Assembly: GCA_002371465.1 (NCBI GenBank)
Contig: DFIU01000027.1
Span: 48,844-112,843 of the forward strand
Reading direction: 5' to 3'
Length of the DNA: 64,000 nt
From: Lachnospiraceae bacterium UBA3689
GTDB taxonomy: Bacteria > Bacillota > Clostridia > Lachnospirales > Lachnospiraceae
Positions 53,110 through 61,478 of the stretch are shown here, in pieces (the first letter of the stretch is position 1; each line of letters begins with the position of its first letter). The translations under genes were made by a program, and so were the position numbers. Below the pieces are notes generated by a model, which had not been told where the DNA came from, ran no database searches, and worked only from the letters and a program-made list of their open reading frames with translations.

Positions 53110-54186
53110 ATGGCAAAAGAGATTCACTTAGCTGTGATCGGTCATGGATTCATGGGTCATGAACATGAAAAAATGTTGTCAGACTTCCCGGGAATTCAGC
53201 TGATTGGCTTTTCGGACAGAGATCCAAAACAGCTGGAAGACGTACGGGAAGGATTGAAACGGTACGCTGACAATGAGGCGCTTTTTGCAGATCCCGATGT
53301 GGATACGGTTTTGATTGCAGCCAACAATAATCAGCATCATGATCTGGTTATCCAGGCGGCCAGTGCTCACAAGCATGTAATCTGCGAAAAGCCGGTTGCG
53401 ATGAGCCTGGACGAACTGGATGATATGGAAAAAGCCTGCCGTGAGAACGGGGTCACCTTTACGGTGCATCAGCAGCGGCGGTTTGATCCGGATTACAGAA
53501 CGGCTAAAGCAGTCTATGACTCCGGCACTCTCGGGGATGTCTATGCCATCAAGAATCAGCTCTACGGCTTTAATGGCAACATGCATGACTGGCACGTGCT
53601 GGTAAAAGAAGGCGGCGGCATGCTCTATGACTGGGGCGTCCACCTTCTGGACCAGGTCTGCTACATGTTCCCAGGGGCAAAGCTTAAGTCTGTCTTTGCG
53701 GATATTCGTAATGTGATCAATAAAGAAGTCGATGATTATTTCCAGATCATGCTTCGCTTTGATAACGGTGTGACGGCAACCGTTGAACTGGGGACTTACT
53801 ATCTGTCCGATAAGACACATGACAAGTGGTTTGAACGTCATTGGTTTGTCGCCGGAAATAAAGGAACCGCCTATGTGGATGGTTTCTTCCCGGAAGGAAA
53901 GATTGTCCGGACTACGCATCTTCTGACCAATGTCGGTGGGCAGCGGACTATGACTGCAGCCGGGCCGACCCGGTCGTTTGGACCGGCTCCGGAGGGGACC
54001 ATTGTTACGGAACCCCTGCCCCAGGTGCATACGGAACATAGAAATTATTTTGAACACTATATCAAGTTCCGAAACGGAGAAGAGGAACAGTTTGTTAAGA
54101 TCGAGGAATGCCGCAGGGTTCTGCGCCTGATGGATGCAGTCAGAGAGTCTGGCCGTACAGGCAAGTCCATCGATTTTGAAGCATAA
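53110..54186 (+). CDS. Gfo/Idh/MocA-family oxidoreductase, DgpA-like
   Basis: The 358-residue protein has a Rossmann NAD(P) domain with GHGFMG (11-16), the EKP motif (92-94), and the catalytic D173/H177/D180 triad in DWGVHLLDQ. AAGAGAGG precedes the ATG. In the Dgp system such an enzyme oxidises the C3 hydroxyl of the sugar on a glycoside, giving the 3-oxo form that the DgpBC-type complex cleaves. Its place between the deglycosidase and a second TIM barrel fits this. Sugar and aglycone specificity are not visible. Confidence 0.86.
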   Translation: MAKEIHLAVIGHGFMGHEHEKMLSDFPGIQLIGFSDRDPKQLEDVREGLKRYADNEALFADPDVDTVLIAANNNQHHDLVIQAASAHKHVICEKPVAMSLDELDDMEKACRENGVTFTVHQQRRFDPDYRTAKAVYDSGTLGDVYAIKNQLYGFNGNMHDWHVLVKEGGGMLYDWGVHLLDQVCYMFPGAKLKSVFADIRNVINKEVDDYFQIMLRFDNGVTATVELGTYYLSDKTHDKWFERHWFVAGNKGTAYVDGFFPEGKIVRTTHLLTNVGGQRTMTAAGPTRSFGPAPEGTIVTEPLPQVHTEHRNYFEHYIKFRNGEEEQFVKIEECRRVLRLMDAVRESGRTGKSIDFEA

Positions 54187-54205
54187 AGAAAGAGAGGAAA
54201 GAGCA

Positions 54206-55045
54206 ATGAGTGAAAAGCTGCCGGTTGCGGTACAGGTATACGGCCTCAGAGATTTACTGGAGAATACTCCGGATAAGTTTAAAGAGGTGATGACAAAGGT
54301 TAAGGAAATGGGCTATGACGGAGTTGAGCTGGCCGGCTTATACGGACTCACCCCGGAATATGTCAGAGACACCCTGAAAGAGATCGGCCTGGTGCCGCTG
54401 AGCGCTCATGTTCCCTTTGTGGATATGATGGAAGATCTGGATAAGGTGATCAAGGATTACTCAACGATCGGAGTTCAGTATCTCGTAATGCCCTACATGG
54501 CAGAGGAATACCGTCCGGTGAATCCGGAAGGCTTCAAGGGCTTCCTGCCGCTTTTAAATCAGGTTGGGGAGAAGATTCATCAGGCTGGTATGACCTTCCT
54601 CTATCACAATCATGACTTTGAGTTTGTCAAGTTGGAAGATGGAACCTGGGGCTACGATGCCATGTTTGACGCAATTCCTCATGATAATCTGATGAGCGAG
54701 CTGGACACCTGCTGGTGCGATGTCGCAACAGGCGAGCCGGTTGAGTTCATCAAAAAATATGCAGGCAGACTGCCGGTTCTGCATCTGAAGGATTACATCA
54801 AAAAAGGCCAGGTTAAGTCGATGTACAAGCTGATCGGCATCGAGCAGGAAGAGACGGAAGAAGAAACCGGCTACTTCGGTTTCCGCCCGGTCGGATTTGG
54901 TCAGATGATCTGGGAACCGATTCTGGAAGAGACGGTAAAGGCCGGAACCAAGTGGGTTGTTGTCGAGCAGGATGAACACTATGAACTGGATCCGCTGGAA
55001 GCTGCCAGAAGAAGCCGTGACTATCTGAAGATTCTTGGTTGGTAA
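54206..55045 (+). CDS. Sugar phosphate isomerase/epimerase-type TIM barrel protein
   Basis: The start is ATG 54206 after GAGAGGAAAG; the frame from 54134 lies inside the oxidoreductase gene. The 279-residue protein is a second, smaller AP_endonuc_2 barrel of the IolE/IolI type. Candidate metal ligands are H134, H136 and E139 in YHNHDFE, D167, H193 in HLKDY and E254 in VVEQDE. It may isomerise the freed 3-oxo sugar or act on another oxidised glycoside. It lies 19 bases after the DgpA-like gene and 34 before the next oxidoreductase. Confidence 0.83.
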   Translation: MSEKLPVAVQVYGLRDLLENTPDKFKEVMTKVKEMGYDGVELAGLYGLTPEYVRDTLKEIGLVPLSAHVPFVDMMEDLDKVIKDYSTIGVQYLVMPYMAEEYRPVNPEGFKGFLPLLNQVGEKIHQAGMTFLYHNHDFEFVKLEDGTWGYDAMFDAIPHDNLMSELDTCWCDVATGEPVEFIKKYAGRLPVLHLKDYIKKGQVKSMYKLIGIEQEETEEETGYFGFRPVGFGQMIWEPILEETVKAGTKWVVVEQDEHYELDPLEAARRSRDYLKILGW

Positions 55046-55079
55046 TAGTAAATATTATATAAAGAACAGGAGAACAAAC

Positions 55080-56357
55080 ATGAAGGAACTTAGAATTGCA
55101 ATCATCGGATGCGGAATGATTTCCCATCGCCACATGACTGTCATCAACAACCTGAACAAAAGAGGCCAGAATCTGAAGGTTGTTGCAGCCGCAGAGATTG
55201 ACAAGGAAAAGCTGGAAGAATGGGGCAAGCAGTATGGCCTGGCTGAGGAAAATCTGTATCAGGATTTCCGTGAGATGCTGAAGAGAGACGATATCGATGA
55301 GGTTGAAGTTTGCGTTCATAACAATCTTCATACTTCTGTGGCAACTGCTGTTATGGCAGCTGGCTTCCCCTGCTACTCCGAAAAGCCTATGGCAGCAAGC
55401 TATGCAGATGCCAAGATCCTTTATGATGCACAGAAGAAATATGGTCAGAAGCTGGCTGTCCAGATCAGCTCCATCTACAATCCGCAGACCAGAATTGCCA
55501 AGGAGATGGTAGAGAAAGGCAAGCTGGGCAAGGTATACCATGTAAGATCTGTCGGACACAGAAGACAGGGCCGTCCGGGTTATGATATGCCCTTCTTCAG
55601 CCATGATTTCGTCAACCCGAAGATTGGTGTACACGGACCTCTGTTTGACCTGGGTATCTATCACCTGGCCCAGATGCTGTATGTACTTGGCATGCCGGAA
55701 CTGGAGAGCGTCTATGGCATGCAGAGCTGTGACTACTGGAGAAATGAAAAGATTGATGATGCAGTAGGCTGCCATACACCGATTGAAGATCTGGGTGTCG
55801 GCTTAGCTCGTTTCAAGGGCGGTATCTCCATGGATATCTATGAAGACTGGGCAATCCATATGGATGAAATTGGATCCAGCTTTATTGCAGGTTCCCTGGG
55901 CGGTTTGAAATTTACTGATGTTGATACCACAGGCGGCCCGCTGGCTGTTCCGGAAGGAGGCAGCATCGTAGGCGGTGGCTTCCTGCAGAAGCCCAGACTG
56001 GAATGGTTCGGTGTCGATGAAGAAGGACGCCTCTTCGATAATAAGCTGGATTGTGCGATCGATGATATCACCGGTATGCAGGAACTGGCTCTGAATCCGG
56101 AGATGCAGATGTATAACGATAACCAGCTGCAGTGGTACTCCTATCTTCGCGGCGATCTGACCGATGAGACCAGAATTGATTCTCCCTATATTGCTATGCA
56201 GACTGCTTTCCTGTCAGAGGGCGTTGTTCTTTCCAGTGAACTGGGCAGAAGTGTCACGGCAGATGAGATCAAGGCAATGTCCAAGTCGATCTCCCTGCGC
56301 GAGCAGGAAACTCCGTTCGGCACAATCAAGTATGATTTTGACGAATACAAAGGCTGA
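55080..56357 (+). CDS. Gfo/Idh/MocA-family oxidoreductase 2
   Basis: The start is ATG 55080 after ACAGGAG. The 425-residue protein has GCGMIS (10-15) in the NAD(P) domain, EKP at 101-103 and D190/H195 in LFDLGIYH as catalytic candidates. It is longer than the first oxidoreductase and could reduce the released 3-oxo sugar back to a common hexose, recycling the cofactor, or oxidise a second class of glycoside. It is last in the operon, before a strong terminator. Confidence 0.84.
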   Translation: MKELRIAIIGCGMISHRHMTVINNLNKRGQNLKVVAAAEIDKEKLEEWGKQYGLAEENLYQDFREMLKRDDIDEVEVCVHNNLHTSVATAVMAAGFPCYSEKPMAASYADAKILYDAQKKYGQKLAVQISSIYNPQTRIAKEMVEKGKLGKVYHVRSVGHRRQGRPGYDMPFFSHDFVNPKIGVHGPLFDLGIYHLAQMLYVLGMPELESVYGMQSCDYWRNEKIDDAVGCHTPIEDLGVGLARFKGGISMDIYEDWAIHMDEIGSSFIAGSLGGLKFTDVDTTGGPLAVPEGGSIVGGGFLQKPRLEWFGVDEEGRLFDNKLDCAIDDITGMQELALNPEMQMYNDNQLQWYSYLRGDLTDETRIDSPYIAMQTAFLSEGVVLSSELGRSVTADEIKAMSKSISLREQETPFGTIKYDFDEYKG

Positions 56358-56395
56358 AACAGTTTCCTCCTGAAATTGTAGAAGTATAAAGTAAA

Positions 56396-56438
56396 AGACC
56401 GGATCAGCAGGGATGAAAACCTGTTGATCCGGTCTTTT
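56396..56438. terminator. Bidirectional terminator between the deglycosylation operon and the AraC/GH39 genes
   Basis: AGACCGGATCAGCAGG (56396-56411) pairs with CCTGTTGATCCGGTCT (56420-56435), followed by T on the plus strand. The minus strand also runs into CTTTTAC. The genes on both sides converge here. Confidence 0.88.
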
Positions 56439-56477
56439 CGCTGTACCCTGGTTCAGTGTACCTGGGTTCAGTGCCGA

Positions 56478-58844
56478 TTAAAGCTGCTTTTGGATGTCCC
56501 ACAGGCAGATGCTCTGAGGAACGAGCTGGGATTCCAGATACATGGTGCTGCCTGTGATTGAGGTGAAGAATTCCCGAACTTCAGGGACAAAGGCATTCAT
56601 ATAATAGGTTCGGAGCGTACGATCCGGGATTCTGGCATTTTGCAGGAAAACTTCCTTTTCTACATTGCTATGCTCATATTGGGCGATCAGGATTTCCAGA
56701 TAGTTGCCGCTCTTTTCATCTATCACCTGTCGGCGGATTCGGTAGGTGCCTGGCTCCATGTTATAGAGATAGAATTGGGAAGAGATGGCCGGCGCTTCGG
56801 AGAACATTGAAGGAATCTCCTCAAAGGGGCCCTCCCCGGCCTGAAGTTCCGGAGCAAGATAGTGATCCGGATGAACATAATAGTAGGAGAGCAGCTGGTA
56901 ATGATTCTCGCTGTGCTGGATCAGGATATAATCTGATCCAGAAGCCAGAATGCGACCCCCCAACTGGCTGAACATCTCAAAAACATAGTAAGATGCTGTA
57001 GGTATCATGGTTGAAGTCAGGATACCGGATCCGTCCAGGAACAAAGACTTCTGCAGAAAACTGGCAGAGTATTTGAAGTCGGAGAACAACCAATAGCCGA
57101 TCATATCACAGGATTGACTGAGGGCTAGATAGTTTTTGGCAATGAAGGCGGCCTGGTATCTGGTATAGGCAATCGGGATGCCCGAAAGATAGAAGGAGGT
57201 CCATTCGGTGATGTAGAAGGGAAGGTCCGGAGATCTAAGGTTTAGGATCTGCTTAAGCTTTTTGCACTGCTTGAGCAGATAGTCCGGATCTTTTGACAGC
57301 ACAACCTGACCGGTCCTGGGACTCTTTTCCCTGAGATCGAGGTAGGCGGAAAAGAAGTCGAGCGGAATGGCGTGCCGCCGACAATAGAGCAAAAACTTGT
57401 CCGCTGACAGGGCCGATGTGCTGAAATGATAACCAGGACCTCCAATTGCCGCTTTCGGCAGGATAGCGTGAATGATCTGCTCGATGTGAAGAAAGCGTTC
57501 GGCATAGTCTTCGATGGTTTCATCTGTCTTCATCCAGATTTCAAATTTCCACTGACTCAGCCAGCTGAAAGGCATACGCTGCAGGATGTGGTGCAGAAAA
57601 TGCTCCAGGAGGTGGAAAAAGCGGTTGGAGCTGCTCTGAACATGGTAGTCTTCGCCATACCTGGCATTGATAGGAAAGTTGAACTGACCCCGGGTCAGCT
57701 CAATAATCGGCAGCAGGTTATGCTCGTAGAGAAAGTTGATCACGGTCGTCATATTCTGATAGTAGTACTCATACCTGGGCAGAAGCATAGGGATAAAGGC
57801 GCTGCTGAAGACATCCGTGATGCGGATATAATGGCTGTTGGTGCTATGCAGGTGGTTCAGGAGGTGCTGTCTGAATTCAGATGATAGCAGATTGGATGCA
57901 GCCCCTACGTTGATGATCTGGTCCGCCCGTCTGGACCTTACCGGTTCGGCTTCCAGATCCGCCCGGTGGTTGACCGACAGAGGGGCGGTGGAATAAGAGC
58001 CGTTTAATAAAGATAATTGCTGCTCCTTTAAAAGCTGCGTTTCGGGCAGCTTCCTGGAACGGGCCCGGTAGGCAGACGGAGTAACGTTGTACTTGGCTTC
58101 AAAGTTCTTTCGATAGGAGGAGACGGAGGAGAACCCGTTTTCCAGGGCAACCTCATTGATCGAAAGGTCAGTTCTCTTCAGATCGCGCAGCGAGTAGAAG
58201 AGCCGAATTTCGTTTAAATAGGTTTTAAAATTCTTGTGAAAGTTCTTCTTAAAAAAGCTGGATAGATACTGGGGGGTCAGGTAAAAAGCCTGGGCCAGTT
58301 TGGACAGGGACAGGGTCTCCGCATAGTGGGCGTCGATGTAGCTGGAGATTGCCTGTACCCGGTCGGTATATTTATCTGTGGCTGCCGCCCCAATAAAATG
58401 ATCAGACAGTTTGTGCAGTTCATTGAGCAGCAAATAGGAATTTCCCATGATGGACAGGGCAGCGGGGGACTGATCCTGGCCTTCTCCAACAATTTGCAGA
58501 ATCAGACGAATGAGGGGCAGGTAATCCTGCTCCGGACTTAGGACTGAGTTACAGACAGGCAGGACAGAGGCATGCAGACTATCCTGGACGAAGGAGGCTG
58601 CAAGTCCCAGCAAAATGACAACTGGGGCATTTTGCTTGTCAGAGACCTGAAAAATTGCCTCCGTGTCAGGCGGCAGTAAAAAGAGGTCCCCTGTATGGTA
58701 GCGGTCTGAGCGGTCATGAATGCTGATTTGGGCCGTCCCGGCCGTCAGGTAGCAAAAGGTATAGGAGGGAAGCAGGATGGAGTCCTGATCGGACATGGCC
58801 GTCTTCTGCAGATGTTCAATTGGAAGGCGATTATATGTAATCAT
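56478..58844 (-). CDS. AraC-type regulator fused to a GH39-like domain (1)
   Basis: The 788-residue protein has an N-terminal cupin-like AraC sensing domain (about 1-150), a full AraC helix-turn-helix pair (about 165-262, ending GFSSVSSYRKNFEAKYNVTPSAYR), and a C-terminal GH39-like barrel (about 305-700). The GH39 nucleophile region ITEW is present (E547), but where family enzymes have the WNEP acid/base motif it reads FEIWMKTD (434-441). Hydrolysis is therefore doubtful and a sugar-sensing role likely. There is no signal peptide. Its start overlaps the stop of the paralogous gene by four bases (ATGA), so both come from one mRNA. It most likely regulates the adjacent deglycosylation genes. 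Confidence 0.85.
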   Translation of the reverse strand: MITYNRLPIEHLQKTAMSDQDSILLPSYTFCYLTAGTAQISIHDRSDRYHTGDLFLLPPDTEAIFQVSDKQNAPVVILLGLAASFVQDSLHASVLPVCNSVLSPEQDYLPLIRLILQIVGEGQDQSPAALSIMGNSYLLLNELHKLSDHFIGAAATDKYTDRVQAISSYIDAHYAETLSLSKLAQAFYLTPQYLSSFFKKNFHKNFKTYLNEIRLFYSLRDLKRTDLSINEVALENGFSSVSSYRKNFEAKYNVTPSAYRARSRKLPETQLLKEQQLSLLNGSYSTAPLSVNHRADLEAEPVRSRRADQIINVGAASNLLSSEFRQHLLNHLHSTNSHYIRITDVFSSAFIPMLLPRYEYYYQNMTTVINFLYEHNLLPIIELTRGQFNFPINARYGEDYHVQSSSNRFFHLLEHFLHHILQRMPFSWLSQWKFEIWMKTDETIEDYAERFLHIEQIIHAILPKAAIGGPGYHFSTSALSADKFLLYCRRHAIPLDFFSAYLDLREKSPRTGQVVLSKDPDYLLKQCKKLKQILNLRSPDLPFYITEWTSFYLSGIPIAYTRYQAAFIAKNYLALSQSCDMIGYWLFSDFKYSASFLQKSLFLDGSGILTSTMIPTASYYVFEMFSQLGGRILASGSDYILIQHSENHYQLLSYYYVHPDHYLAPELQAGEGPFEEIPSMFSEAPAISSQFYLYNMEPGTYRIRRQVIDEKSGNYLEILIAQYEHSNVEKEVFLQNARIPDRTLRTYYMNAFVPEVREFFTSITGSTMYLESQLVPQSICLWDIQKQL

Positions 58845-61228
58845 AAATTTGTAACCTCTTCGTGTTGGGCAGTATCCTGGATGATAGTAACGTTCAGCAG
58901 ATGTACATCCAGATCCGTCAAAATGGCGTCGATGGTAAAGACACCGTCTTCTTCGACTGAAATAATCCGCATGGCAGGCAGCATCTGGGAAAGCTGTTTG
59001 AGATCCTCCTGCAGATCACCGAACGGGGATGATAGAAACTGGATCAGACTCCAATTCCGAAAGATATTGGAGTGGTCGGCATTGATCTGATAATCCTGGA
59101 TGAGATAGGTTCCGGGTGTCACATTTGCAAGGCGAATGTGGTAGTGATCGATTCCCGGATTTCGGATGATCTGTTTTTCTGCCAGCAGGTCCTCTTTGGT
59201 CAGATTGCGGGCATAGAGGGCTCCTAGAAGCTGACTAAAGCGGTAGATCAGGATCTGAAAATGTCCCGGTGAATCCGCCGTGATGATCGCGTTATGCGAT
59301 GATTTTATATAGTACTGGCCCAGCATGGACAGGAGCCGGTATGCGTGATAGGAAGGTTTTGGAATATGACTGTCCGTCAGTAAACCAAACCCTCCAAACA
59401 GGGGATCTGTATTTTCGTTATAACGCATGGACTGATCTGAAAGAAGGTAGTAGCCCAAAGCGTGAATCCTGTGCAGGCCCTGCAGCTGATCAACCATCCG
59501 AATCAAAAAAGCTGCCTGGTAACAGGAGTCATTCAGATAGTTCTGTGAGGACAGATTGGAATTGAACTCTGTAATCCAGATCTCTTTTGAACAGTGGAGC
59601 TTGCCCAGTTCTTCATGGAAAGTCTGCATACGCCGATAGAGGAGATCGGGATCGTCAGAAAATACCATCCGGTTGTCCAACCTCACGACAGGGTAAGCAT
59701 AGACGGTGTAGAAGTCCGGTTTTTCGGGCTGCGTTTCCATGAGGTGAAGACTGCTTCTCATCAGGGAACGGTCGGACCAGTTATTATAGCCGGGGCCGCC
59801 GATTTTCGCCTGGGGGGCAAGCTGATGAATGATCCGGCAGATCTTCTGGAACTCCCGGGTGAACTGGTAGAAGCTGAAGTTCTCCCTGTCGCGTTCAAAC
59901 TGACTGGTAAAGGAATAACTGACTTCAAAGTACCAGGTGTTTACGACGGATACACCATAGTAGTTGATACAGGCTTTGATGAAAGCTGGCAGAGCAGACT
60001 CCATGCGGGAAAAGTATTCCTGCGTGTCACTGTCCGTGTCGGAAGTGACGGACTCATCGGCAGTCTGGTGAAAATGCAGAGATTTATTGCCTAATTCCAG
60101 AAAAGGCGTCATCCCAAAGTCAAGGAGCTGGTCCAGCAGCTGAAAGATCTGGGCAAAGTCATAGAAGGTGTGGCCGTTAATGGTATCAACCTGGATCAGC
60201 TGCATGATCTGACAGATCCGGCCATACTCAAAAGAGATATCCTGCTGGAGTTTGATCAGGGTCTCCCGCAATGTGCTTTCACGCAGATTGGGGGCGTAGC
60301 CCAGGTTAATGAGCCTTCGCCAGAAGCCGCGCGAATGATTTTGCCGATTGAGGTTTGCTTCTATATAAAAGCTGTTTGGATCCAGGTAAACCTCCCTGGG
60401 AGCTGCCGGGTTGGCAGATTCTGACTGAAAATGGCTCATAAGGCCCGGGAGGGCTGGAACTGGAGCGGCGGACTCTTCCTGCTTTTCGCTGAATTGGTAC
60501 TGGGGCGATAAATGGAGTTGAATCTGCTCTTCTGTAAGGGAGGTATAGCGACGGTAATCAGCTGCCAGCGCAGAACGCAGGGAATCGACCAGAGCGCGGA
60601 AAGTCTTTCCGGTATTTTCTTTTAAAAAACGGGCCAGATATTGCGGAGTAATACCAAACCGGGCCGCTGTTCCAGCCTGGCTGATATCAGAGGTACAGTT
60701 TCGGGCGATATAGGTGTAAAGCGAGCGGAACAAAGACTCCCGGCGCGGACTTAAAGTAGATAGAGGTTCCGGCAGTCTGATCCTGTCCTTAGAAGCGTCT
60801 TTTAAGACCTGCAAAATATTCAGCATACTGGCAGCCTCCAGATAAAACGTATCCCGGCGACTGTCCGTATGCTGCTGATACAGATGGTACAGCTCTGTCT
60901 TAAGGACCGTCTCCTGCCCGGAGGAAAAATGAGTGATGGGCTTTTGCAGCAGATCGGCAGAACCGAGGAAATCTAATAGGGCCTCGGGATCAAGCAGGAG
61001 CAGGGACACTTCGGCCTCCTGGTCAGATTGAATGGTTACGGGAGCTGAGCTGTACCAGCTGGCAGCGGATGAAGAAAACTCCTGGCCATCGATCGTGATA
61101 TTCACCTGACCGTCCAGAACGACAAGAAGAACCAGGTCCGGGCAGGACCAGGTATTGGACTGAAACAGCTTCCGGAAGGAGAGGGTATGAATCAATTCAT
61201 TGGGAGGAATACGAAATGTCATGGACAT
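58841..61228 (-). CDS. AraC-like protein fused to a GH39-like domain (2), with half a DNA-binding domain
   Basis: The 795-residue protein shares the architecture of the next gene: AraC-type sensor (about 1-150), helix-turn-helix (about 165-215 with SQAGTAARFGITPQYLARFLKE) and GH39-like barrel (about 280-700). The second helix-turn-helix that AraC proteins need (GF..xSYFxRxFK...TPxxYR) is not found; after about residue 225 the sequence goes into a linker. In the barrel, ITEF keeps E554, but the acid/base motif position reads FEVSYS (434-439). It may sense a glycoside and work only as a heterodimer with the intact paralogue. It is first in the two-gene operon. Confidence 0.8.
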   Translation of the reverse strand: MSMTFRIPPNELIHTLSFRKLFQSNTWSCPDLVLLVVLDGQVNITIDGQEFSSSAASWYSSAPVTIQSDQEAEVSLLLLDPEALLDFLGSADLLQKPITHFSSGQETVLKTELYHLYQQHTDSRRDTFYLEAASMLNILQVLKDASKDRIRLPEPLSTLSPRRESLFRSLYTYIARNCTSDISQAGTAARFGITPQYLARFLKENTGKTFRALVDSLRSALAADYRRYTSLTEEQIQLHLSPQYQFSEKQEESAAPVPALPGLMSHFQSESANPAAPREVYLDPNSFYIEANLNRQNHSRGFWRRLINLGYAPNLRESTLRETLIKLQQDISFEYGRICQIMQLIQVDTINGHTFYDFAQIFQLLDQLLDFGMTPFLELGNKSLHFHQTADESVTSDTDSDTQEYFSRMESALPAFIKACINYYGVSVVNTWYFEVSYSFTSQFERDRENFSFYQFTREFQKICRIIHQLAPQAKIGGPGYNNWSDRSLMRSSLHLMETQPEKPDFYTVYAYPVVRLDNRMVFSDDPDLLYRRMQTFHEELGKLHCSKEIWITEFNSNLSSQNYLNDSCYQAAFLIRMVDQLQGLHRIHALGYYLLSDQSMRYNENTDPLFGGFGLLTDSHIPKPSYHAYRLLSMLGQYYIKSSHNAIITADSPGHFQILIYRFSQLLGALYARNLTKEDLLAEKQIIRNPGIDHYHIRLANVTPGTYLIQDYQINADHSNIFRNWSLIQFLSSPFGDLQEDLKQLSQMLPAMRIISVEEDGVFTIDAILTDLDVHLLNVTIIQDTAQHEEVTNL

Positions 61229-61373
61229 GCTCCTTTATTGGCACCTTAAATGTATCTGTATCATAGAATTCTTAGCGATAAGAGTCAAGATATAACGGAA
61301 ATAATGAATCATAAATTAAGAAGCATGATTGTATAGATGAAATATATTAAATAATCGTTCTTTGAACTGGAAA

Positions 61374-61386
61374 TACAGGATAAAAA
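61374..61386 (+). repeat. 13-base motif upstream of the flavoprotein gene, copy 2
   Basis: TACAGGATAAAAA is identical to the sequence at 51380-51392 and lies 93 bases before the flavoprotein start, in the region shared with the divergent AraC/GH39 operon. Confidence 0.4.
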
Positions 61387-61478
61387 GATATGCTCTAAGG
61401 AAAGCGGTTTGATAAGATACAGATAACAAAGCAACCCTGTTGATGAACCGATACAGGAGCGAAAAGAAGGAGAGAAAG

